Below are positions 12,270 through 18,901 of a stretch of 45,413 nt of DNA, piece after piece (the stretch's first letter is position 1; every line of letters starts with the position of its first letter). The DNA comes from a virus. Under the pieces are notes generated by a model. That model worked only from the letters and a program-made list of their open reading frames with translations. It had not been told where the DNA came from and did not search any database. Location of the stretch: positions 1-45,413 of IMG/VR virus record IMGVR_UViG_3300050821_007995, one strand, 5' to 3'. The translations under genes and the position numbers were made by a program.

Positions 12270-12544
12270 GTAAGCCATACTGGTCTAGCCCTACAATTCA
12301 TGACTGCTCAGCAATCGTGATAGATAAAATGGTTACACACGATGCTGTGGCTGGTACCGGAGGAGCGTGGTACACCAGGGTTATTCACTTCAAAGGCCCA
12401 GGGGGGAGAGAAATCTCCTTCTCTGTCTTCGGGGACTACCCAATAACCGTTAGTGTAGAGGAGGCGCAGAAGAATGAAGACGAACACATTACTAATGGGC
12501 CCGCTTGGGACAGGCAAGACGAGATCCCTACAAACCTTGATTGA
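12266..12544 (+). CDS. Hypothetical protein (92 aa)
   Basis: ATG at 12266 overlaps the previous stop (ATGA). Beta-rich centre (AWYTRVIHFKGPGGREISF, then GDYPITVSVEEAQ). Its last 71 nt overlap the start of the P-loop ATPase gene in another frame, where the text becomes polar and probably unconstrained. A small beta-barrel type protein is suggested by the strand pattern; function unknown. Confidence 0.6.
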   Translation: MSKPYWSSPTIHDCSAIVIDKMVTHDAVAGTGGAWYTRVIHFKGPGGREISFSVFGDYPITVSVEEAQKNEDEHITNGPAWDRQDEIPTNLD

Positions 12545-13256
12545 ATGCGGCGTCGGCGTCCGTGTGATCAGCATGGAGCCAGGCATCGAAGACGTGCTTG
12601 GAGACATTAGCTGCGCCGATGGCCTACACTGGCGCTACGTAAAGCCCCTACCGCTCTCACTAGGCGAAATCATGTCGTTCATCAAGAGAATGAACGTCAT
12701 GGGCGTTAAAGCCCTCGCCGAAACCAGCGACCCTAATCGCGGCAAATACACAGGATACTTCGATGTCTTTGAGACGTGTAATTCGTTCGTTTGCGATCGG
12801 TGTGGCGAGTGCCTTGGTGGAGTGGAGCACTGGGACAGCACAACCGCTTTGGCTATGGACGGTCTTAGCGGTTTGTCTAGCCTTTGCCTCCAGTGCCTTG
12901 TTGGGGCAAAGCCCTTCGTAAGCCTGCCGGAATACAAAGCTGCGCAGGAAGCTATCGAAGTCCTCATGAAATGGTGCTTGTCTCAAAACTGTAGCGTTAT
13001 CCTTCTAGCACATACGGATCGAGAGGTCATCCATGAGACCGGAATGGTCTTAACGACAGCCCATACGATCGGTAATAAGCTCGCGCCGAAGCTGACGAAG
13101 ATGTTCAGCGAAGTGCTGATCGCAAAGCGAAGCGAGGGACCAAGACCAAGTTTCACTTGGTCTAACAACGAGCCCGGCATGGAGACGAAGACCCGCAGGC
13201 TCCCTTGGAGCGACAAGCTCGCGCCTGACTTTGGTCAACTCTTTAAGGAGACATGA
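12474..13256 (+). CDS. Sak4-like P-loop ATPase, putative recombinase (260 aa)
   Basis: ATG at 12474 with GAGGAGG upstream. The Walker A motif LLMGPLGTGKTRSL is at residues 6-20, and a Walker-B-like strand NCSVILLAHTDRE lies near residue 175. A Cys-rich insertion (FVCDRCGECLGG, then LSSLCLQCL) interrupts the core near residues 100-145 and may bind zinc. The AAA/RecA-like fold next to a Cas4-like nuclease and an SSB-like gene is typical of phage Sak4-type single-strand annealing/recombination ATPases. Size fits that group. The inserted Cys cluster is unusual. Confidence 0.8.
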   Translation: MKTNTLLMGPLGTGKTRSLQTLIECGVGVRVISMEPGIEDVLGDISCADGLHWRYVKPLPLSLGEIMSFIKRMNVMGVKALAETSDPNRGKYTGYFDVFETCNSFVCDRCGECLGGVEHWDSTTALAMDGLSGLSSLCLQCLVGAKPFVSLPEYKAAQEAIEVLMKWCLSQNCSVILLAHTDREVIHETGMVLTTAHTIGNKLAPKLTKMFSEVLIAKRSEGPRPSFTWSNNEPGMETKTRRLPWSDKLAPDFGQLFKET

Positions 13257-13257
13257 C

Positions 13258-13452
13258 ATGGCAGGATCTTACGCACACTGTGTGGGATTAGACGGAAAGT
13301 TCTGTTTTGACCTAATCGACAACATGAGTGACGCTCATGAAGCCTGTAAAATGATGTTCGGCATGATACAAATCCTAGCTGAACGTATAGGAGACGAATA
13401 TAACGTAATAGAGGCGGCTGAACTAGAATATTACAAGAGAGAAAGGACTTAA
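13258..13452 (+). CDS. Small hypothetical protein (64 aa)
   Basis: ATG at 13258 with AAGGAGACATGAC upstream. Begins AGSYAHCVGLDGKFCFDLID, followed by a helical half rich in Met and Glu (EACKMMFGMIQILAERIGDE). Lies between the ATPase and the SSB-like gene in the same operon. No family recognised. Confidence 0.65.
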   Translation: MAGSYAHCVGLDGKFCFDLIDNMSDAHEACKMMFGMIQILAERIGDEYNVIEAAELEYYKRERT

Positions 13453-13454
13453 CT

Positions 13455-13937
13455 ATGCCCGATTTCACCGGCTTCGATCCCAGGTCGCTTCTAGCGACCA
13501 CAGTCAAAGCGAAGCTTGACACAAAGCTTCCACCTATCCCGCTGACGGAAACAGACGAGTTCCCGTTGCTCTGTTCCAAGGTCGACGTCCGCACGATCAC
13601 AGGTAAGAAAGACGGTCAACAATACATCACCCTTGACCTGACCTATCGCGTCATGGACGAGAGTATTGCGGCACAGATGAACATCGAACAGCCTACCTGC
13701 CGCTATAGCTTCATCCTAGAAGTAAACCAAGGTGGCATGCTTGAGGTTGGCCCGTCGAAGAATATCAAGCTCGGCCGGCTTCTCGAGGCTTCTGGCATCC
13801 ACTCAAAGGAGTGGAGCCTTTCGATGCTCGAAGGCACCACGTGCTTCGGCAAGATTGCCCACCGCCCGGATGAAGATGATCCGGAGATCATTTACAACGA
13901 AGTCAAGCGCGTAGCGGCGACGCCAAAGAGGCGCTAG
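13455..13937 (+). CDS. Probable single-strand DNA-binding protein, DUF669-like (160 aa)
   Basis: ATG at 13455, 2 nt after the previous stop. A beta-rich protein with strands ITLDLTYRVMDE and YSFILEVNQGGMLEVG, then the helical phrase NIKLGRLLEASGI and the closing strand GTTCFGKIAHRPDEDDPE. An OB-fold-like protein of this size, with a conserved phrase of the type G-x-L-x-G-x-x-x-x-x-I-x-H-x-P, beside a Sak4-type ATPase is typical of phage single-strand DNA-binding proteins (DUF669-like). It probably coats ssDNA for the recombinase and the polymerase. The assignment is by pattern and context. Confidence 0.65.
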   Translation: MPDFTGFDPRSLLATTVKAKLDTKLPPIPLTETDEFPLLCSKVDVRTITGKKDGQQYITLDLTYRVMDESIAAQMNIEQPTCRYSFILEVNQGGMLEVGPSKNIKLGRLLEASGIHSKEWSLSMLEGTTCFGKIAHRPDEDDPEIIYNEVKRVAATPKRR

Positions 13938-13941
13938 CGCT

Positions 13942-13956
13942 GAGCGCACTGCGCTC
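13942..13956 (+). repeat. Short stem-loop before the polymerase gene
   Basis: GAGCGCA, C, TGCGCTC: perfect 7-bp inverted repeat in the 66-nt gap between the SSB-like gene and the TTG start of the polymerase gene. May attenuate or separate expression; no T-run. Confidence 0.4.
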
Positions 13957-14003
13957 TCACGACATCTTTCGCGCCATAGCGCTCTTACGTCAGGAGGGAT
14001 ACC

Positions 14004-15806
14004 TTGTCTATCCGCTGCCTAATTGTTGGAGAAGCCTACGGCGCGCAGGAAGAAGAAGCTGGAGCGCCCTTCGTAGGCGCCTCCGGCATTGAACTCAACG
14101 AGGAGCTTGAAGATGCAGGATGGCTGCCTGACGGCACAGCAAAAGAAATCAATCGACACTTATATAACGCAGCTAACGGACGTGAGAGCTGGTCTAACGC
14201 GGTTGCTTTACGAGATAGGATATTCCGAGAGCACGGGCTCGTCCTTACCAACGTCGTCAACGCCCGACCTCCTGGAAACAAAATTGAAGCTTGGTTCCTC
14301 AACGTCACTGATGGACGGAAGTCTGGGTTACCTCCAGTTCACGATCTTTGGCCAAACACCATTATCCGCGAGGGAACGCGTCAGCTTCAAGATGCTGTGC
14401 GAGCAAGCGAGCCTAGGCTTGTGCTCTGCCTTGGTGCAACGCCGCTTTGGGCCATTGGAGGTAGAAGTGGCATCACGAAGTGGCGAGGAAGTAGCCTCTA
14501 CTCGGCTCCGGGTTTCCTCCCTGGGGATCAGCAAGTTGCCATCGCCTGCACCCTCCACCCAGCCGCCGTCCTCCGAGACTGGCCCTGGCGACCCGTCGTC
14601 GTCCATGACCTAAAGCGAGCGCTTCATGAAACCGACTATCCTACACCTGAGCCTGAATGGCAGTTTACAGTCCGACCAGCACTATCCGATACATTGGACT
14701 ATCTTGCGGATCTCTGTCGAGGGAACGGAGACGCCCCTTTGGTCTCCGACATCGAAACAACTGGCGGACATATTACGTGTATTGGCTTTTCGGATGGACC
14801 CGGACGGGCCATCTGCATTCCCTTCCTCGACCCCGGCTCCGCCGACGGAAATTACTGGCGAAGCGCCAGAGACGAAGAGCTGGTTACATTCGCCATTCGA
14901 AGAGTTCTTCGGGGACGAAGAATAGTCTTCCACAACGGCCTTTACGACATGCAAGTCATCCAATCCGATTGGGGCTTTAGCCCCAATTGGACGGATGACA
15001 CAATGATCGCGCAGCACGTGGCATTTCCTGGTATGCTCGGCGCCGGCCTCGACCCCATCACCGGGAAAGCCTCCAAGAAAGGATCAAGTCTTGCCCTCAG
15101 CTTCATTGCCAGTATGTATTGCGCCCAATACCGATACTGGAAAGACGACGGTCGTTTGTGGGACCCTACCATTACAGACGCAGAAAGCTATTGGCGCTAC
15201 AATTGCGAGGACTGTGCCCGGACGTTTGAGTGTCTCACAGCTCTATTGTCCATTTTGCGAGAAGCAGGCTTACTTGATCAATATGCATTCCAATGTCGCG
15301 AACTTGGACCTGCCACCCTCCGAATGATGCGGCGCGGTCTCCGATGCGATATGGAGCTGCGCTCCATGCAACTCCGCAGCACGCGCACCCAACTCCACGA
15401 TATCGAGCGCCGCCTAGAATACATTCTCGGCCACCCCTTCAACCCACAATCCGCCCCGCAAATGAGGAAGCTCTTCTATGAAGATCTTTGTTGTCCACCC
15501 CAATGGAACGGTAGAGGGGAAGCTCGTACCCTCTCATGTGATGACGAGGCACTGGCGAAGATGGGGATGGTCAGACCATTCCTTCAGCCTCTTATCCAGC
15601 GGATTAGCGATTATCGCACACTCAGTGTTCTTGGAGGCAAAGCGACAGGCAGTTCGAAATCCATACTTACCTGCCGTTTGTCGGAAGACAATCGCCTCCG
15701 CACCACGCTCGGCCTATGTGGCGCAGAAACCTTCCGCTATGCCTCCGGCCCTACCGCTCAAGGCGAAGGCTGTAACTTACAGAACATCCTCAAGGTGAAC
15801 GAATGA
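14004..15806 (+). CDS. polA (N-part): Split family A DNA polymerase, N-terminal subunit with UDG-like and 3'-5' exonuclease domains (600 aa)
   Basis: TTG start at 14004 with GGAGGG 7 nt upstream. Residues 1-200 resemble a family 4 uracil-DNA glycosylase: GEAYGAQEEEAGAPFVG, then LTNVVNARPPGNK, then LHPAAVLRD. Residues about 245-420 are a DEDDy proofreading exonuclease: VSDIETTGG (Exo I), FHNGLYDMQ (Exo II) and YNCEDCART (Exo III). Then come thumb/palm elements (FNPQSAPQMRKLF and SDYRTLSVLGG), ending at ETFRYASGPTAQGEGCNLQN followed by ILKVNE and a stop. The Pol I equivalent LQNIPVRNE continues directly into motif A, but here the gene stops. The remaining palm and fingers are encoded at 16891-17661. 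UDG-like domains fused to phage family A polymerases are known. Confidence 0.9.
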   Translation: MSIRCLIVGEAYGAQEEEAGAPFVGASGIELNEELEDAGWLPDGTAKEINRHLYNAANGRESWSNAVALRDRIFREHGLVLTNVVNARPPGNKIEAWFLNVTDGRKSGLPPVHDLWPNTIIREGTRQLQDAVRASEPRLVLCLGATPLWAIGGRSGITKWRGSSLYSAPGFLPGDQQVAIACTLHPAAVLRDWPWRPVVVHDLKRALHETDYPTPEPEWQFTVRPALSDTLDYLADLCRGNGDAPLVSDIETTGGHITCIGFSDGPGRAICIPFLDPGSADGNYWRSARDEELVTFAIRRVLRGRRIVFHNGLYDMQVIQSDWGFSPNWTDDTMIAQHVAFPGMLGAGLDPITGKASKKGSSLALSFIASMYCAQYRYWKDDGRLWDPTITDAESYWRYNCEDCARTFECLTALLSILREAGLLDQYAFQCRELGPATLRMMRRGLRCDMELRSMQLRSTRTQLHDIERRLEYILGHPFNPQSAPQMRKLFYEDLCCPPQWNGRGEARTLSCDDEALAKMGMVRPFLQPLIQRISDYRTLSVLGGKATGSSKSILTCRLSEDNRLRTTLGLCGAETFRYASGPTAQGEGCNLQNILKVNE

Positions 15807-15844
15807 TGAGAAACTCCGTAACGGTTATGTTTGAAGGAGAAATA

Positions 15845-16021
15845 ATGGCTACAGTTGAGGTAGAATTTTTAGGTAATGGAAAGGTAGCCATACACTTACC
15901 AACTAAAGGATCAGTATCAACGCCTTGGAACGAGAGTTCACCGATAACACCAGCACCCTTACCACACTACGATAAGCTAATTCTACCCATGTCGGCATTT
16001 TTCCATACGAGGATAGCATGA
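15845..16021 (+). CDS. Small protein inside the split polymerase locus (58 aa)
   Basis: ATG at 15845 with a strong AAGGAG site; a start at 15803 that overlaps the polymerase stop is also possible. Begins ATVEVEFLGNGKVAIHLPT (two strands), then Ser/Pro-rich. It is the first of three genes between the polymerase halves. Coupled to the next gene by ATGA. Function unknown. Confidence 0.6.
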   Translation: MATVEVEFLGNGKVAIHLPTKGSVSTPWNESSPITPAPLPHYDKLILPMSAFFHTRIA

Positions 16022-16314
16022 CCATCTCCCCAGAGAACTACCTCCACTGCAACAGCGACAACTGGATTAGCGTCCGGAGCGCCGATGGCGTTCTACTCGG
16101 CTGTATCCCTGGGCCCCCTCCGCAGGAGGATTGGCTCCCTGCTCCCCCTCCTCTCGGCAACGTTGAGGTACGCGCCGCCCTAATGTATTGCCTCGTGCCA
16201 ACTGCAGAGCAGCTGCCACTGCTTCACAGCTGGCCCGGCTTCATCCCAGTCACACCGGGGCCGAAGGCGGCTTTGCCGCCTGGCGACCAATCCGACCTGG
16301 GCCAAGCACCATGA
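16018..16314 (+). CDS. Small Pro-rich protein inside the split polymerase locus (98 aa)
   Basis: ATG at 16018 (ATGA overlap) and stop overlapping the next start (ATGA). Begins TISPENYLHCNSDNWISVRS, followed by a strand VLLGCIPG and Pro-rich loops (PPPQEDWLPAPPPLG). The last third (HSWPGFIPVTPGPKAALPPG) is also Pro-rich. No enzymatic motif. It is possibly a small adaptor joining the split polymerase parts, which is speculation from position only. Confidence 0.55.
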   Translation: MTISPENYLHCNSDNWISVRSADGVLLGCIPGPPPQEDWLPAPPPLGNVEVRAALMYCLVPTAEQLPLLHSWPGFIPVTPGPKAALPPGDQSDLGQAP

Positions 16315-16889
16315 CAAACGCAGGCCACTGTATGCCTACGGTATCGGTAGATATGCGGGGACATCTCTTTCTAGACACAGAAACGACCGGCGTCGGGCCG
16401 GACGCTCGGATGGTTAGCATTGCCGCTCAACTTGACCTAAACGGAGAGCCTGGCTGGCGCTTTCACTATCTCATCCAACCTACATTCGACATCCCCTCCG
16501 GGGCAACAGCCATTCACGGGATAAGCACCCAAGTCGCGCGAGACTTCGGCGTTCCGTGCGTGCAGGCGTTAAGCTCAATCGCGTCCCTCTTTAACTCGGG
16601 CCATGATATCAAGCTAGTCGGTCACAATATCGACTATGACCGGCGCATCCTCGCCTACGAGGCAGAGCAATTCGGTCATATACTCCACTGGCCTCAATCC
16701 AACTTCTGCACAATGAGAGTGCTTAGCCCATACGTATGTTCAAACGGTAAGCGGCCTAAGCTTGGCGAAGCCTATATTTGGATGTTTGGCCATCCGCCGC
16801 TGACGGAACTCCACAGCGCCCGTAGCGATATGCTAGCCTGCCGAGAAATCTTCTACGAGGGCGCTAGGCGAAAGCTATGGCAGCTATAA
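16311..16889 (+). CDS. DnaQ-like DEDDh 3'-5' exonuclease between the polymerase halves (192 aa)
   Basis: ATG at 16311 overlaps the previous stop (ATGA). All three exonuclease motifs are visible: HLFLDTETTGVGP (Exo I, D-x-E near residue 20), LVGHNIDYDRRIL (Exo II, near 110) and HSARSDMLACREI (Exo III of the epsilon type, His and Asp near 170). The length matches bacterial DnaQ/epsilon-type proofreading domains. The polymerase N-part already has its own exonuclease, so this locus encodes two. It could be an extra proofreading subunit, a nuclease for host DNA degradation, or a moron gene. The next gene starts 1 nt after the stop and has no ribosome site of its own. Confidence 0.88.
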   Translation: MTNAGHCMPTVSVDMRGHLFLDTETTGVGPDARMVSIAAQLDLNGEPGWRFHYLIQPTFDIPSGATAIHGISTQVARDFGVPCVQALSSIASLFNSGHDIKLVGHNIDYDRRILAYEAEQFGHILHWPQSNFCTMRVLSPYVCSNGKRPKLGEAYIWMFGHPPLTELHSARSDMLACREIFYEGARRKLWQL

Positions 16890-16890
16890 C

Positions 16891-17661
16891 ATGCAACTTC
16901 CAGTCCTCCGGCGCCTAATCATTCCTGACCCAGGAATGACCCTTCTCGATCTTGACCTAAGTGCGGCTGACGCTCAGGTCGTTGCCTGGGCCAGTGATGA
17001 CACGTTGCTAAAGCGACAGCTCCGCTCCGGCACCGACCTCTATATGGAAACAGCAACGGGCCTCTGGAGCGAATGCGCTCACGTCCCCCGCAGTCGGCGC
17101 AAGAACTGCGTTCACTCTGCCGACTATGGCGCAAGCTACAAGACTATCGGAGATAAGTATATAGGAGACCGCTATGTTGCAAAGCGTTGGCTTAATAAGT
17201 GGTTCACTCTCCACCCACGCGTTCGCGCTTGGCAAAGGCAAGTCGAATTCTCCCTCCAAAGCAGCCGAACTATTGCAAACCCCTGGGGCTTTCGCCGTGT
17301 TTACACCGATCGTCTCGATTACATTCTTCCCCAGGCTCTAGCCTGGATAGGACAATCAACCGTCGCGATTACGATCAACAAGATCCTATTGCGTGTAGAC
17401 CATGCCCATGAACACGAGGACCTTCCAATCGAGCTACTCCTCCAGGATCATGACAACTTAGTGATGCAGTGTCCAACGAACCAACTGAACGAGGCGGTAC
17501 CGCGCCTGCTAGAGTTGGCCAAGGTTCCGATCCCTTTTCCCGACCCACTAATCATCTCCGCGTCGTTGAAGACGAGCGAGCGAAGCTGGGCGGACGTGGA
17601 ACCGGTCTTCCTTCACGAGTTCAAACTCAAGGAACTCAGCGTCACTTTCCCGACTGGATAG
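16891..17661 (+). CDS. polA (C-part): Split family A DNA polymerase, C-terminal catalytic subunit (256 aa)
   Basis: ATG at 16891, 1 nt after the exonuclease stop, no clear ribosome site, so coupled translation is likely. Begins QLPVLRRLIIPDPGMTLLDL, which continues the Pol I sequence exactly where the N-part stops. Motif A is LDLDLSAADAQVVAW; the O-helix (motif B) is RSRRKNCVHSADYGASYK; motif C is LLQDHDNLVMQ. Catalytic Asp residues of A and C and the Arg/Lys/Tyr of the O-helix are kept. The residue matching E. coli Phe762 is His, Glu710 is Asp and Glu883 is Asn. The last 193 nt overlap the helicase gene in another frame. Confidence 0.9.
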   Translation: MQLPVLRRLIIPDPGMTLLDLDLSAADAQVVAWASDDTLLKRQLRSGTDLYMETATGLWSECAHVPRSRRKNCVHSADYGASYKTIGDKYIGDRYVAKRWLNKWFTLHPRVRAWQRQVEFSLQSSRTIANPWGFRRVYTDRLDYILPQALAWIGQSTVAITINKILLRVDHAHEHEDLPIELLLQDHDNLVMQCPTNQLNEAVPRLLELAKVPIPFPDPLIISASLKTSERSWADVEPVFLHEFKLKELSVTFPTG

Positions 17662-18899
17662 AAGAATATATCAATGTCCTCGCGCCGAATAGTGAGGCCC
17701 CTGAAAAGTTTCACTTCTGGGTGGCGGTTAGTACAATCGCAGGGGTTCTACGACGGAGGGTATGTATTGATCAAGGAACCTTCAAATGGTACCCTAACTT
17801 CTACATTGTTCTTGTTGGAGAGCCAGGCATCGTTAAAAAAGGCACTGCTATTAAGACTGGCTTGCGTCTCCTTAGGGATATCCCTGGGGTCTCTATTGGA
17901 AGCGATGTGGCCACGTGGCAAGGCTTCCTCAAGCAGCTCGAAGAAAGTATCGACAGCTTCGCCATAGGCGATGGCCCGCTTGCATTCCGCAAGCACGTTA
18001 CAACCAATGCCCTAACCATCCCAATAACCGAATGGGGCACATTCATCAACCCAGAAGACCCGATCATGATTAACATGCTCACAAAACTATGGGATTGTGA
18101 AGATGGGATCAGCCTCTCTAAGACTACACTTACTCAGGGAGACATTACTATCATCAACCCTTTTGTCAACATGCTGGCCGCTACGACCCCGACCTGGATG
18201 CGAGATAACATTCGAACACAGTTTGGGGGATGGGGCCTTAGCTCTCGCATCATATTTATCTTCGCCTCGCGTCCGGCGCGGATCGTTACCTTCCCCGACG
18301 AACTCCAGACGGCCAAGCTTCTAGCTGAGCGTTTGGCCCCACTCAGCACTGATCTTCTTGCTATCAGTAAACTACGAGGCAACTTTGAAATCACGCAGGA
18401 CGCTCGCGCTTTTGCTAAACAATGGAACAGCTCTCATGTCGATCGCCAAATCAATCTTGCTTCACAGCCTGACCATAACCCTTGGCTTAGTTATTTTCTT
18501 GCTCGCAAGCTTGACTATAGCTTTAAATTGGCTATTGTGCTGGCCGCTGCTCGCCGTTCAGAGCTGGTTATTGACTATCCTGAAATCACTGACGCCATCG
18601 CACGAATGGACGAAGTCGAGGGAGAAATGCGGAACATCTTTGGCGAGCGGGAGCGAATGGCTCCGGCGGCAGCAAGCGCCGCCGCCAGAGTGAATAATGC
18701 CGCTTGGGGCCCCCTCCACCTCGCCCTTAAAGCAAACCCCCGCCTCCCCGCTTCCGTCACCCAAAGCTTCCTCGCCCGCTATATGGACTTCCGTTCTGCA
18801 AACGACTTCATGTCCCAGCTCGTCAGCATGCAATACCTTACCCGCGAGCAAGACATCGATGGGCTTTGGTGTACCCTCGGCTCAAAGGCGGAACCCTAA
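17469..18899 (+). CDS. DUF3987-like replicative helicase/ATPase (476 aa)
   Basis: GTG start at 17469 inside the polymerase gene; no later ATG, GTG or TTG precedes the conserved FPDWIEEYINVLAPNSEAPE, so a true 193-nt overlap is likely. The core has YIVLVGEPGIVKKGTAIK near residue 115, a variant Walker A of the kind seen in phage DUF3987-type helicases, then a TIPITEWGTFI strand, DITIINPFVNMLAATTP, and an arginine-containing WGLSSRIIFIFASRP. The C-terminal part is helical (APAAASAAARVNNAAWG). No primase or zinc domain is attached. Likely the replicative helicase, partner of the split polymerase. Last gene of the rightward arm. Confidence 0.8.
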   Translation: MSNEPTERGGTAPARVGQGSDPFSRPTNHLRVVEDERAKLGGRGTGLPSRVQTQGTQRHFPDWIEEYINVLAPNSEAPEKFHFWVAVSTIAGVLRRRVCIDQGTFKWYPNFYIVLVGEPGIVKKGTAIKTGLRLLRDIPGVSIGSDVATWQGFLKQLEESIDSFAIGDGPLAFRKHVTTNALTIPITEWGTFINPEDPIMINMLTKLWDCEDGISLSKTTLTQGDITIINPFVNMLAATTPTWMRDNIRTQFGGWGLSSRIIFIFASRPARIVTFPDELQTAKLLAERLAPLSTDLLAISKLRGNFEITQDARAFAKQWNSSHVDRQINLASQPDHNPWLSYFLARKLDYSFKLAIVLAAARRSELVIDYPEITDAIARMDEVEGEMRNIFGERERMAPAAASAAARVNNAAWGPLHLALKANPRLPASVTQSFLARYMDFRSANDFMSQLVSMQYLTREQDIDGLWCTLGSKAEP

Positions 18900-18901
18900 G
18901 G

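Noticed and set aside
15804-16890. Group I intron or intein in the polymerase gene
   Set aside because: The insert is filled with coupled genes that have their own starts and stops, no intein motifs are seen, and no homing endonuclease is present. RNA evidence would still be needed to exclude splicing fully.
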